A stretch of DNA of 64,000 nucleotides from Pseudomonas sp. A34-9 (GTDB taxonomy: Bacteria > Pseudomonadota > Gammaproteobacteria > Pseudomonadales > Pseudomonadaceae), in assembly GCF_029543085.1 (NCBI RefSeq), contig NZ_CP119967.1, positions 3,374,501 through 3,438,500 of the forward strand. Direction: 5' to 3'. Position numbers and translations under genes: made by a program. Position 1 is the stretch's first letter. Each line of letters begins with the position of its first letter. Below, piece by piece: positions 1 to 8,979 of this stretch. The notes beneath the pieces are model-generated. The model saw only the letters and a program-made list of their open reading frames with translations, ran no database searches and had not been told where the DNA came from.

Positions 1-2
1 TC

Positions 3-122
3 GGCGAGTTTGGACATAAGAAATTCTCGATGTGGGTAATACCAGAAGGTTACACGATAAATCACGGCCCGCACTTACAAGAAGTAGCGCCTGAGGTCTC
101 TCACCCGGACAGCCGATATTAA
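3..122 (+). CDS. 3' end of an unrecognised protein (5' truncated by window edge)
   Basis: An open frame enters from the left edge and ends at TAA 120-122, giving about 39 residues that end in PEVSHPDSRY. It contains aromatic and Gly/His-rich stretches (FSMWVIPEGY, then INHGPH), which look like real coding sequence rather than random translation. I do not recognise the family. No stop interrupts the frame and the 196 bp after it have no other candidate gene. It could be the C-terminus of an effector or enzyme, but nothing here decides that. Confidence 0.4.
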   Translation, partial: GEFGHKKFSMWVIPEGYTINHGPHLQEVAPEVSHPDSRY

Positions 123-318
123 CGCCGGGAGTTGATAAGTCAGAGCTACACGACAAAGGTTGATCAACTGTGGACGGTCATGGCCAGGTAACAGGTCGTT
201 GAAAGCGCACGGCAGCCTGCATGAGCGGGCCATTGTATCGACTGCAAATCGATAGCACTTTTCACGCTCACCTACCTCCAATGACATGTGCGTTTGTCCT
301 GACAACCTGGAGGTCTCC

Positions 319-876
319 ATGTCGATGCGCAAGATCGTTCTGCTTTCCTGTCTGGGTGTGGCACTCGCCGGGTGCGCTGGCTCACGCCAGGAGCCCCCTC
401 CCACCACCATGCAAGTCGACCTGCAAAAATACCAGGGCACTTGGTACGAGCAGGCCAGGTTACCGATGTTCTTTCAGCGCAATTGCCAGCAGTCAGAAGC
501 GCATTATGGGCTACGTGATGATGGCCGCATTGACGTCACCAATCGTTGCAGGGAAGAGGATGGCGAATGGAAAGAGGTACGCGGAATTGCCGAATCGCAG
601 CAGCCAGGCAAGACAGACAAACTGTGGGTGCAATTTGATAACTGGTTCAGCCGCATCGCGCCAGGAATAACCAAAGGCGAGTATTGGGTGCTTTACCACG
701 ACCCCGCCTACCAGTTCGCACTGGTCGGCCACCCTAACCGGGAATATCTCTGGGTGCTTTCACGCGCCTCTGAAATTAACGGCGTCAACCGTGAACAGCT
801 GCTGAAGATTGCTCAGCAACAGGGGTATGACACCAGCAAACTGATCTGGCGTCAGGCAGATCCGACCAAGCCCTAG
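319..876 (+). CDS. blc: Outer-membrane lipocalin lipoprotein (Blc-like)
   Basis: Lipocalins of the Blc type bind fatty acids and lysophospholipids at the outer membrane. The protein (185 residues from ATG 319) has a lipoprotein signal ending in LAGC with Cys19 as lipidation site, then the lipocalin signature around YQGTWYE (G-x-W at residues 40-42). The C-terminal part has the FALVGHPNREYLWVLSR-type strand of bacterial Blc. ATG 319 is chosen because GGAGG lies just upstream (about 309-313); an upstream in-frame start would spoil the signal peptide. It is followed after 43 bp by another small lipoprotein gene on the same strand. Family assignment is firm; the ligand is unknown. Confidence 0.9.
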   Translation: MSMRKIVLLSCLGVALAGCAGSRQEPPPTTMQVDLQKYQGTWYEQARLPMFFQRNCQQSEAHYGLRDDGRIDVTNRCREEDGEWKEVRGIAESQQPGKTDKLWVQFDNWFSRIAPGITKGEYWVLYHDPAYQFALVGHPNREYLWVLSRASEINGVNREQLLKIAQQQGYDTSKLIWRQADPTKP

Positions 877-919
877 TCCACTGGGCTGCTTAAGCCCTGA
901 GACCGTTGAGGAAATGCGC

Positions 920-1444
920 ATGCTCAAGAAATGGATAATGCTGCTATGCATTGGCCTTGCGAGTTGCAGCCAGGTGGATGTGCAGACCTACAGCCAGGAG
1001 ACGCCCACGCTTGAGTTGCGCGAATTCTTCGAGGGCCGGGTCGAAGCGTGGGGTATGTTTCAAAAGCGCTCAGGCGAGGTCACGAAGCGTTTTCATGTGG
1101 TCATCAATGGCCACTCCGAAGGCCGCAGGCTGATCCTCGACGAGTCGTTTACCTACAGCGACGGTACTACGCAAAAACGAGTGTGGACGCTAACCCCTGC
1201 TGGCCCTGGCCAATGGCGCGGAACCGCTGGCGACGTGGTGGGCGAGGCACTTGGCGAGGTGGCAGGCAACGCACTGCGCTGGAAATATGTGCTGAACCTT
1301 CCGGTGGATGGCAAGGAATACCAGGTCCATTTAGACGACTGGATGTACCTGATGGACAAGAACACCCTGATAAATCGCTCGTTCATGAGCAAGTTCGGTG
1401 TAGAGGTCGGCCAGATCACTTTGTTCTTTCGCAAGGAGCCTTAA
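920..1444 (+). CDS. DUF3833 family lipoprotein
   Basis: 174 residues from ATG 920. The N-terminus is a short lipoprotein signal ending LASC (Cys16), and the body matches the DUF3833 family by general features: a small all-beta-like protein with FEGRVEAWGMFQKRSG and a final FFRKEP. The family has no proven function. ATG 920 is preferred to ATG 914 because TGAGGA (907-912) is correctly spaced only for 920. It probably forms a small transcription unit with the lipocalin gene just upstream; both appear to be cell-envelope lipoproteins. Confidence 0.75.
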   Translation: MLKKWIMLLCIGLASCSQVDVQTYSQETPTLELREFFEGRVEAWGMFQKRSGEVTKRFHVVINGHSEGRRLILDESFTYSDGTTQKRVWTLTPAGPGQWRGTAGDVVGEALGEVAGNALRWKYVLNLPVDGKEYQVHLDDWMYLMDKNTLINRSFMSKFGVEVGQITLFFRKEP

Positions 1445-1589
1445 CGTCCGCCTTTGGCCGTTATTTGCCTGTCGCGAAAAGCAGAAACCCGATTCCAGGC
1501 AGTCGGTGAGCATCGGCTGAAATTGGCCCGGGCGGTTCGAGAACGCGCGCTACCAGTAACAACGCAGGCTGGAAATCTGCTTCGTGTCG

Positions 1590-1806
1590 CTATTTGCCAC
1601 CGAGACTCCCTCCCCTATCGACGCTGATTACCTGGCCGGTAACGAAGGATGCCCCCTCGCTGAGCAGAAAGGTAATCAGCGAGGCCACTTCTGATGGCGC
1701 TCCCAGCCTTTGCATCGGAATCGTGGACAGTATCTGACGCTCACCCTCACTTCCCGCCGGTCGGTTTTTTCGGAAAAGCTCGGTGTCTATAGGGCCAGGT
1801 GCAGAC
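1590..1806 (-). pseudogene. Remnant of a short-chain dehydrogenase (C-terminal third)
   Basis: Read on the minus strand, one frame gives [12 protein letters not shown], then [20 protein letters not shown], then [13 protein letters not shown] and a stop at 1590-1592. These are the consecutive C-terminal motifs of classical SDR enzymes: the PG motif after strand 6, the GxPxEVA helix and the final TGQ-x3-DGG-type turn (here DRGG). The catalytic YxxxK half and the Rossmann N-terminus are absent, and the frame meets a stop just upstream (about 1810). The 461 bp between the neighbouring intact genes hold nothing else I can support. It is a decayed gene at the distal edge of the catabolic operon. 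Confidence 0.7.
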
Positions 1807-1905
1807 GCCTATAGTCAGGGCGCAAAAAAGTGCCATCAGCGGTAATCGCGATAGAGCCATCAGTTTTCTCTTATTGTCGTTGAAGGAATGCCTCGAACAG
1901 CCCGA

Positions 1906-2700
1906 TCACTCTTCGAAAATAGCCACCGCGCGCACAAAACCCGCAGACGCATGCCGGATCTTGTAGGGAAAGCACGAGACGGTGAAGCCGCTAGCTGGCA
2001 GGGATTCGAGGTTGGCCAGTTTTTCCATTTGTCCGTAGCCGATATCGCGCCCGGCCTTATGCCCTTCCCAGATGATCGAGGCATCGCCGCTGGCAGCAAA
2101 ACGTTCACGGGTGTATTTGAACGGTGCGTCCCAGCTCCAGGCATCAGTGCCGACCACGCGCACGCCGCGTTCCAGCAGATACATTGTCGCCTCGCGCCCC
2201 ATGCCGATGCCGGCATCGAGGTAACCCGGCTGCCCAAACAATGCCCCGGCGCGTGTGTTGACCAGCACGATATCCAGTGGTTGCAGCGTGTGCTCGATGC
2301 GCGCCAGTTCCGCTTCGACCTCTTCTGCCGTCACCACGTGACCGTCGGGCAAATGGCGAAAATCCAGTTTGACCCCCGGCTGCAAACACCAATCGAGCGG
2401 CAACTCGTCAATGCCAAACGCCGGTTCGCCGCCATCGGTAGTCGAGGCGTAATGCCACGGCGCGTCCATGTGGGTGCCGCTGTGGGTGGTGATCTGTAAG
2501 CGCTCGGCGGCCCACGATTCATTGCCGGGCATCTGCTCAAGCTGCAAACCCGGGAACATCGCCGCCATCTCGGGCCAGCCTTGCTGGTGGTCCATGTAAT
2601 CGATTGTCGGCAACAGCGGCGGCGGATCTGTGTACGGGTTGTTATCGAGGGTCACCGAAAGGTCGACCAGACGACGTTTACGCTGGATTGGCTGTGACAT
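1906..2700 (-). CDS. Cyclase-family metal-dependent hydrolase
   Basis: 264 residues of the cyclase/kynurenine-formamidase-like superfamily, Mn/Zn enzymes that hydrolyse amides or lactones and cyclise some substrates. The metal-binding motif HSGTHMDAP is at residues 73-81, with the second conserved GTDAWSWDAPF region later. It is the last gene of the large minus-strand operon; its start overlaps the end of the epimerase gene by 23 bp, which suggests translational coupling. In this context I infer a role in processing a ring-cleavage product, for example lactone opening; the substrate cannot be read from the sequence. Confidence 0.8.
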   Translation of the reverse strand: MSQPIQRKRRLVDLSVTLDNNPYTDPPPLLPTIDYMDHQQGWPEMAAMFPGLQLEQMPGNESWAAERLQITTHSGTHMDAPWHYASTTDGGEPAFGIDELPLDWCLQPGVKLDFRHLPDGHVVTAEEVEAELARIEHTLQPLDIVLVNTRAGALFGQPGYLDAGIGMGREATMYLLERGVRVVGTDAWSWDAPFKYTRERFAASGDASIIWEGHKAGRDIGYGQMEKLANLESLPASGFTVSCFPYKIRHASAGFVRAVAIFEE

Positions 2701-3679
2701 GAGACATATCTCCGTTCAACGGCAGAGGCCGATAAGGGGCTGGGTTGAGGGCGTTGCGAATAAGCGTGGCGACATTGCCGTCATGGCCGAAGCCGGCAGC
2801 GCGGGCCTGCGGGGTTTTCAGGGGCGGCATGCGCCCGAACAGATTTTCGAGATCAAGGTCAGCGGCAAAACTGATGAAGGCACGGCGTTGCTCGCCGTAA
2901 ATCGCCGCCAGGGCATCAATGACCTGGGCGATGGACAAATGCAGCACCGGCAGTTGCCAGACCCGCTGTTGTGCGACGGCGTCATCCAGTTCGGCGGCGT
3001 GGATCAGGTTGTTCACGCAACAGCGCGCCGACATCCACCACGCCGTCGCCTGCGGCGACACCGGGCAGCAGTAGTCGGCGCCCTCGGCAAAGGCTCGCAT
3101 CAAGTCGCTCATGAAGGCCGAGCGCAAGCCGTTGGGTTCGCGCGGGCGCGCGACAATGCCCGGCAGGCGCACCGCACGGCTGTCGACCTCGCCACGCCGA
3201 CCCAGATCAATCAGCGCGCGCTCGACCATCACCTTGTGTGTGCCGTACGACAATTGCGGGTGCAGTTCAGCCTGCTCGTTCATTTTCGCCGGCAGATCAG
3301 CGCCGTACACCGCAACGCTGCTGGCATACACCAGCACCGGTGGCCGCGCCTTGTTGCGCAGTTGATCAAGCAGTTCGAGGCTGGCCAGCAGGTTGACCTG
3401 ATAACCCGATTCGTAATGCGCCTCCGCCGCTCCACCGGGGATGCTGACCAGGTGAAACACCACATCGATGCCATCGGCCAGAACCCGGCGCATCAACGCC
3501 GCATCCGTCACGCTGCCGCTGTGCCGACGCAGGCGCGGATCGTCTGGCAGGCCTTGGACGTCAGTGTCCAGCACCAGCAACGAACGAATGACTTGCCCGC
3601 GCAGACTGCCGCGCGCGAGCAGACAACGCAGCAGTTCGCGACCAACAAAGCCATTGGCTCCGGTAATCAGTACACGCAT
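2678..3679 (-). CDS. NAD-dependent epimerase/dehydratase family protein
   Basis: 333-residue extended short-chain dehydrogenase. The nucleotide-binding loop TGANGFVG lies at residues 6-13, an acidic adenosine-ribose residue follows strand 2 (VLDTD), and the catalytic Y145-x3-K149 is in SYGTHKVMVE. The closest style I recognise is the D-erythronate dehydrogenase (DenD)-like branch, where the reaction is NAD-linked oxidation of an alpha- or beta-hydroxy acid. It lies 9 bp after the fumarylacetoacetase-like gene and overlaps the cyclase gene, so it is part of the operon. The likely role is a redox step on a ring-opened intermediate (inference). Confidence 0.8.
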   Translation of the reverse strand: MRVLITGANGFVGRELLRCLLARGSLRGQVIRSLLVLDTDVQGLPDDPRLRRHSGSVTDAALMRRVLADGIDVVFHLVSIPGGAAEAHYESGYQVNLLASLELLDQLRNKARPPVLVYASSVAVYGADLPAKMNEQAELHPQLSYGTHKVMVERALIDLGRRGEVDSRAVRLPGIVARPREPNGLRSAFMSDLMRAFAEGADYCCPVSPQATAWWMSARCCVNNLIHAAELDDAVAQQRVWQLPVLHLSIAQVIDALAAIYGEQRRAFISFAADLDLENLFGRMPPLKTPQARAAGFGHDGNVATLIRNALNPAPYRPLPLNGDMSHVTANPA

Positions 3680-3688
3680 GGGCGTTCC

Positions 3689-4672
3689 TTAGCCGTGGGC
3701 CTTGACGACGCGTTGATCGATCGCACCAAACAGTGACTGACCATCGCTGCCGGTGACGTCCATGCGCACGCGATCGCCGAAACGCATGAAGCCTGTCACT
3801 GGCGCGCCCTGCTCGATCATCTCAATGGCCCGACGTTCGGCGATGCACGCCGAGCCGACGTTGCGCTCGGTATTCGACACCGTGCCGGAACCGATCAGCG
3901 TGCCGGCGCGCAAGCGACGGGTTAAGGCCGCGTGGGCGATCAGTTCGCCAAAATGAAAGTTCATCTGCGCGCCGTGCGGCTGGCCAAACCACTCGCCGTT
4001 CCACTGCACTTGCAGGGGCAAATTGACCCGGCCATCGCGCCAGGCTTCGCCGAGTTCATCCGGGGTAATGGCCAGCGGGGCAAAACTGGAGGACGGTTTG
4101 GCTTGCAGAAAACCGAACCCGGTGCGCATTTCCCGCGGTGCCAGCGCGCGCAGGCTGACATCGTTGATCTGCAGGATCAGCTTGATGTGCTGCAACGCGT
4201 TTTCCGCCGAACACCCCATCGGCACATCATCGACCAGCACGACAAATTCGCCTTCGAAATCGATGCCCTGGCTTTCGCTCGGCAGTTCGATGTCATCGCG
4301 GGCACCGATGAAGTCATCACCGGCGCCCTGGTACATCAACGGCGTACGGTCAGCGCCTTCGATCGGGTCGAGGTTGAACGCTTTCTGCATCAGTGCGCCG
4401 TGACTGAGAAACGCCGAACCGTCGCACCATTGATAAGCGCGCGGCAACGGCGCCATCGCTTGTACGGGATCGAAGGCGAATGCCTGGCGGCAATCTTGTT
4501 TTTCAAGCTCAAGCGACAGGGCCTGCAAACGCGGCTCGGCTTCGCGCCAGTTTTCGATGGCTTGCTGCAAGGTCGGCGCTACCGAACGGGCGTCCAGCGC
4601 CCGGGCCATGTCGCGCGAAACTACCACCAATTGGCCGTCACGGCTGCCATTTTTCAAGGTTGCGAGCTTCAT
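3689..4672 (-). CDS. Fumarylacetoacetate hydrolase family protein
   Basis: 327 residues. FAH-family enzymes hydrolyse C-C bonds of acylpyruvate-type compounds or isomerise/hydrate them. The acidic metal-binding set is visible around DFEGEFVVLVDD and the later QINDVSLR, followed by the conserved LIGSGTVSNTE segment that matches the family's C-terminal GT-rich loop. The length fits the longer (about 330-residue) form seen in aromatic catabolism. The start codon overlaps the cupin stop by 4 bp (ATGA). In this operon it most likely acts on the acylpyruvate made after ring cleavage; the exact substrate is inference. Confidence 0.85.
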   Translation of the reverse strand: MKLATLKNGSRDGQLVVVSRDMARALDARSVAPTLQQAIENWREAEPRLQALSLELEKQDCRQAFAFDPVQAMAPLPRAYQWCDGSAFLSHGALMQKAFNLDPIEGADRTPLMYQGAGDDFIGARDDIELPSESQGIDFEGEFVVLVDDVPMGCSAENALQHIKLILQINDVSLRALAPREMRTGFGFLQAKPSSSFAPLAITPDELGEAWRDGRVNLPLQVQWNGEWFGQPHGAQMNFHFGELIAHAALTRRLRAGTLIGSGTVSNTERNVGSACIAERRAIEMIEQGAPVTGFMRFGDRVRMDVTGSDGQSLFGAIDQRVVKAHG

Positions 4673-5250
4673 GCCGTTTCTCCTGGGCAGTCTTGCGGTT
4701 CAGCGGCAAAACGCCCGTCAAGCAGGATAAACACCATGCGCGCCATGGCGTCCGTGCGGTTGCTCCACGCGTGATTGGTGCCGCGCTGAACCACCACATC
4801 GCCGCGTTTGAGGTGGATATCTTCATCGTCGAGCACCAGCCAGACTTCGCCTTCGGTGACGATGCCGTAATCGAGGGTCTCGGTGCGGTGCATCAGTTTG
4901 TGCCGCGAGTTCGCCTGGCCGGTGCCGGCATGCGCCTGGCCAATCTCGGCAAATGCGGCTGCAGCAGCGGCATCGCTGACCTGGTTTTGCACGCTGTCCG
5001 GCGGAATGTCGACGACACGAATCACGCTGCCCTGCGGGCCGGGGCTCAGCTGTAAAGGTTTGCTGGTTGGATCATCGGCATTGTCGAGCAGTGCCGGACT
5101 GCCGCTGCTGTTCCATATTTCATGAAACACCGTGCCTGGCACCGCTTGCAGTGCAAACACATTAGCGGTCGCTCCGTGACTGGCGACGACGGCGCGGCCG
5201 TGGCCGTCATGCCCGGTGACCACGCGTTTGAAAGGGGGAAGCGCTTGCAT
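4669..5250 (-). CDS. Cupin domain protein
   Basis: 193 residues from ATG 5250, chosen because GAGGA is correctly placed upstream and the start falls 13 bp after the MFS stop. The C-terminal half is a single cupin: the candidate metal ligands are in HRTETLDYGIVTEGE (residues 121-135), and the second motif is RGDVVVQRGTNHAW (149-162, His160). The N-terminal half is less conserved. Single-domain cupins next to FAH enzymes often act as isomerases, dioxygenases or lyases of small carbonyl compounds. Position in the operon points to a step after A-ring opening, which I cannot specify. Confidence 0.75.
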   Translation of the reverse strand: MQALPPFKRVVTGHDGHGRAVVASHGATANVFALQAVPGTVFHEIWNSSGSPALLDNADDPTSKPLQLSPGPQGSVIRVVDIPPDSVQNQVSDAAAAAAFAEIGQAHAGTGQANSRHKLMHRTETLDYGIVTEGEVWLVLDDEDIHLKRGDVVVQRGTNHAWSNRTDAMARMVFILLDGRFAAEPQDCPGETA

Positions 5251-5263
5251 GGAAAATCCTCGT

Positions 5264-6511
5264 TCAATGGCCGTTGCCGATGGAGTCGTGACCGCCAACA
5301 TGGGGGCGGGTCAATAGGCCACCGAGCTTCGGCACGGACAGACAAAACAGCGCCACGACCAGTTGCAGCCAACCGATCATGGCCAACGCTTGCGGCAACG
5401 CCGTGGAAGCCCCGGAGGTGATGGCGAGTACCACCAGCGGGCTGATGAACTCGCCGGCAAAAATCGCGGCGGTGAAGCACCCCGCCGCTCGCCCACGCTG
5501 AGCAAAACCGACTTGCGCCATGATCCAGGTGATCAACGTCGGCAACATCAGGCCGATGCCCAGACCGTTGACCAAGACCGCCACCACCACCTGCGCGTGG
5601 CTGCCGGCGGCGGCCATCAACAGGCCGCCGATGCCGGCCAGGCCATAGGCAATCAGCAACACATGCTGGCTGCGCAGACCGCTCAACAAGCGAAAACTCA
5701 AGGCCCCGGCGAGCACACCGAGTTGATTGGCACCCATGGTCATGCCGATCTGCTGCGGCGCATCCACGTGCAACAAATTGAGCAAGTAGCCGGCCTGCAC
5801 CGGCACGATGAACAGGCTCAGGCCCGCGAGCAGCGACAATGCATACATGGGCGTGAGTGCCCGCCATGGAAATGCGCGCGGGGCTGGCACCGGCACCGTT
5901 GCCGCCAGTGGCGCGCGGGGTTGTGGTTCCCAGAGTTTCCATGCCATTAGCGGCAGGAAAATCAGCCCGACTGCGTACAACGCAAACGGGGTGCGCCAGT
6001 CGTCCTGGCCGAGGAATCCACCCAGCGCGATAAACACCGCAGCCGACAGTGACGTCGCGACCATCTGCAATGCAAACAGGCGTTCACGGCGTGCTCCGCT
6101 GTAGTAGTCGCCCATCAGTGTCGTGCAGCAGGTCATGATCCCCGCCTCTGCCAGACCGATACCGGCGCGGCTGGCGACAATGGCCGGCAGCGAATCCAGC
6201 CACAGCGGCAACACGCCGCAGAGCGTGTACAGCGCCATGCTCGTCAACAACAAAGGCTTGCGCCCGAGCCGATCAGCGATGACCCCGGCGAACGGCGCCA
6301 GTAATGCAATCACCAACGCCGGCAAGGTCAGCACGATCGGCACCAGCACCGTGCTGCCCGCGACCTCGGCAAAATGTGCCTGCATGCGCGGCAATACCGG
6401 CGCGAGCAATACCGCGCCGAGCACTGGCAGACAGCTGCCGAGCAGCAACAGCAACGATTGCGTCAAACCAGCGTGACGTCCGCTGTTTTCAAGTGAAGAC
6501 TCAACGGCCAT
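5264..6511 (-). CDS. MFS transporter
   Basis: 415 residues from ATG 6511, about 12 hydrophobic segments. Motif A of the major facilitator superfamily is clear as GVIADRLGRKPLL between TM2 and TM3. GIGLAEAGIMTCCTTLMGDYY resembles drug/metabolite DHA1-type carriers. It overlaps the MMPL pump gene by 11 bp, so it is co-transcribed and probably coupled. In this operon it is likely to move the growth substrate or an intermediate across the inner membrane; direction (import or export) cannot be told from sequence. Confidence 0.85.
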   Translation of the reverse strand: MAVESSLENSGRHAGLTQSLLLLLGSCLPVLGAVLLAPVLPRMQAHFAEVAGSTVLVPIVLTLPALVIALLAPFAGVIADRLGRKPLLLTSMALYTLCGVLPLWLDSLPAIVASRAGIGLAEAGIMTCCTTLMGDYYSGARRERLFALQMVATSLSAAVFIALGGFLGQDDWRTPFALYAVGLIFLPLMAWKLWEPQPRAPLAATVPVPAPRAFPWRALTPMYALSLLAGLSLFIVPVQAGYLLNLLHVDAPQQIGMTMGANQLGVLAGALSFRLLSGLRSQHVLLIAYGLAGIGGLLMAAAGSHAQVVVAVLVNGLGIGLMLPTLITWIMAQVGFAQRGRAAGCFTAAIFAGEFISPLVVLAITSGASTALPQALAMIGWLQLVVALFCLSVPKLGGLLTRPHVGGHDSIGNGH

Positions 6512-8975
6512 GACAGGTCTCCCGATGACGTGACTGATGAACATCTACTGCCACCGCTCGCGACGGCAGGCTCAGATTGATGGCCTCCTCCGGCGTTTCT
6601 GCGTCGGTGTTCGTGTGCCGTGCAGGCAAGAGGAAGTACGCCAGCGCCGGCAACAGCAGGAGCGCGCCGACCATGTTCCAGACGAACATGAATGCCAGCA
6701 GCACGCCCATGTCTGCCTGGAATTTGATCGGCGAGAAGATCCACGTCGCCACGCCAATGGCGAGTGTGATCCCGGTGAGCATCACCACTTTGCCGGTGGA
6801 CACCAGGGCGCGGTAATAGGCTTCTGACAGGCTCGCGCCTTGGCGCAGATGGCCGAGCAGGATGCTCATCACATACAACGCATAGTCGACGCCAATGCCG
6901 ACACCCAACGCGATCACCGGCAACGTCGCGACCTTCACGCCGATGTTCAGCCAGACCATCAACGCTTCGCAGAGGATCGAGGTGACCATCAGCGGAATCA
7001 CCGCGCACAGCGTGGCGCGCCACGAGCGGAAGGTGATCAGGCACAGGACGATCACCGCCCCGTAGACCCAGAACAGCATCTCCCGATTGGCCTGCTTGAC
7101 CACGATATTGGTCGCCGCTTCGATGCCGGCATTGCCCGCTGCCAGCAGGAACTGCACATCCTTGTCGTTATTGGCAGCGGCGAATTGCTCAACGTGCTCG
7201 ACCAGCCGCGTCAGCGTTTCAGCCTTGTGGTCAGTGAGGTAGGCGTACAGCGTGAGCAGGCTGCAATCCTCGTTGTACAAACCACGCGGCGCACTGGCGG
7301 TGATCATGTTGAGCATCGCCTGATTGTTCTGCAGCTCGTACCACTTGGCGCTGCCTTCGCTGAGGCCGACCAGCATGCGCCGGTTGAGCAAGGCCAGCGA
7401 ATTGGTCGAATCCACCCCCGGCAGTGCCCGCAGTTGCCAGTCCAGTGCATCAACCTTGGCGAGGATGTCGTAACGCGCACATTGCCCGGCCGGGGTCTTG
7501 ACCATCACCGCGAACAAGTCACTGCTGGCGCCGTAATGCCGGGTCAGAAACGCATCATCCTGGTTGTAGCGTGAGTCGGCCCGCAGTTCCGGCGCGCCGG
7601 CATCCAGATCACCGATCTTCAATTGCAGGCTGACCACAAAACCCAATGCCGCCAACGCCAGGCTGATGGCAATGCACAGGCTGGCCCAGCGACGTCGGGT
7701 AAACAGATCGAGAAAGCGCCAGAAGCCATGACGCCGAGCGCCGGCCTGATCGTTCTGCTCGCTTTTGAGGCTCAATTGCGCCGCGCGCGGCGTTACGCCG
7801 ACATAGGACAGCAACACCGGCAGCAGAATCAGGTTGGTGAAAATAAGTACTGCCACACCGATACTGGCGATCACGGCCAGATCCTGAATCACCTGGATCT
7901 TGATCAGCATCAGCACGGCAAAGCCCACTGCATCGCACAGCAATGCCGTCAGCCCGGCGAGAAACAGCCGTCGAAAAGTGAACCGTGCGGCAACCACCCG
8001 GTGCATGCCGCGACCGATGTCCTGCATGATGCCGTTCATTTTCTGCGCACCGTGGCTCATGCCGATGGCGAACACCAGAAACGGCACCAGCACCGAATAC
8101 GGGTCCAGCTGATAGTCGAGCAACGGCAACAGGCCCAGTTGCCAGACCACCGCCACCAATGAGCAGAACACCACCAGCACCGTGCTGCGCAGGCAGCGTG
8201 TGTACCAGAACAGCACGGCGGTGGTGATCAGAATCGCGACAGCGAAGAACAACAGGATCTGCTTTAGCCCAGCAATCAGGTCGCCGACCTTTTTCGCGAA
8301 ACCGGTGATGTGAATGTCGATCCTGTCGTTCTGGTACTCGCTGCGCAACGCCTCCAGTTGCTCGGACAGCACCGAGTAATTCAGCGCCTGGCCGTCGGCG
8401 GTCGTTGCCAGCAACGGCACGTAAATGATGCTCGAGGTTTGATCGAACGCTACCAGTTGGCCGAGCTCGTTGGAGCGCTGCACGTTGCGGCGCAAGGCCT
8501 CAAGACTGGCCGGCGTACCGGCATAATCGTCCGGAATTACCGGGCCGCCATCCAGGCCGTCTTCAGTCACAGCGACCCAACGTGTAGCGGGCGTCCACAG
8601 CGACTTCATGTAGGCGCGATCGACGCCGGGCAGCAGGTAAAGCTTGTCGCTCAACGCCTGCAAGGTTTTCAGATAATCAGCGTCGTAGATATCGCCTTGG
8701 CGATTGGCGACAACGATGCGCAAGGAGTTACCCAGACCGCTGAGCTGCTGTTGATGTTGCAGATAATTGGCGATGTAAGGTTGTTGCGTGGGAATCATCT
8801 TTTCGAAACTGGCGTTCAGCTCGACGCGCGTGGCCTGATAGCCCAAGAAGAGCGTGGTCACCAGGCACACCAGCAACACCCACAACCGGTGATTGAACAA
8901 AGTGCGTTCCACGACCGAGCCGGAGCGCGGGTCGAAACTCGCCAGGCTGGCCGTGGCGTTGTCGAATGGTTTCAT
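6501..8975 (-). CDS. MMPL/RND-superfamily membrane transporter
   Basis: 824 residues. The layout is one N-terminal TM helix, a large periplasmic domain, five to six helices around residues 235-400, a second periplasmic domain, and a final TM bundle (640-790). This is the two-repeat design of the MMPL/hydrophobe-exporter branch of RND proteins, shorter than AcrB. The conserved GVGIGVDYALYVMSILL segment in the second bundle holds the acidic proton-relay Asp typical of the superfamily. The gene follows the Asp-box gene by 4 bp. Pumps of this branch recur with DUF1302 and DUF1329 proteins in steroid and aromatic degradation clusters (recalled). I infer transport of a hydrophobic aromatic. Confidence 0.88.
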   Translation of the reverse strand: MKPFDNATASLASFDPRSGSVVERTLFNHRLWVLLVCLVTTLFLGYQATRVELNASFEKMIPTQQPYIANYLQHQQQLSGLGNSLRIVVANRQGDIYDADYLKTLQALSDKLYLLPGVDRAYMKSLWTPATRWVAVTEDGLDGGPVIPDDYAGTPASLEALRRNVQRSNELGQLVAFDQTSSIIYVPLLATTADGQALNYSVLSEQLEALRSEYQNDRIDIHITGFAKKVGDLIAGLKQILLFFAVAILITTAVLFWYTRCLRSTVLVVFCSLVAVVWQLGLLPLLDYQLDPYSVLVPFLVFAIGMSHGAQKMNGIMQDIGRGMHRVVAARFTFRRLFLAGLTALLCDAVGFAVLMLIKIQVIQDLAVIASIGVAVLIFTNLILLPVLLSYVGVTPRAAQLSLKSEQNDQAGARRHGFWRFLDLFTRRRWASLCIAISLALAALGFVVSLQLKIGDLDAGAPELRADSRYNQDDAFLTRHYGASSDLFAVMVKTPAGQCARYDILAKVDALDWQLRALPGVDSTNSLALLNRRMLVGLSEGSAKWYELQNNQAMLNMITASAPRGLYNEDCSLLTLYAYLTDHKAETLTRLVEHVEQFAAANNDKDVQFLLAAGNAGIEAATNIVVKQANREMLFWVYGAVIVLCLITFRSWRATLCAVIPLMVTSILCEALMVWLNIGVKVATLPVIALGVGIGVDYALYVMSILLGHLRQGASLSEAYYRALVSTGKVVMLTGITLAIGVATWIFSPIKFQADMGVLLAFMFVWNMVGALLLLPALAYFLLPARHTNTDAETPEEAINLSLPSRAVAVDVHQSRHRETCHGR

Positions 8976-8979
8976 AACC

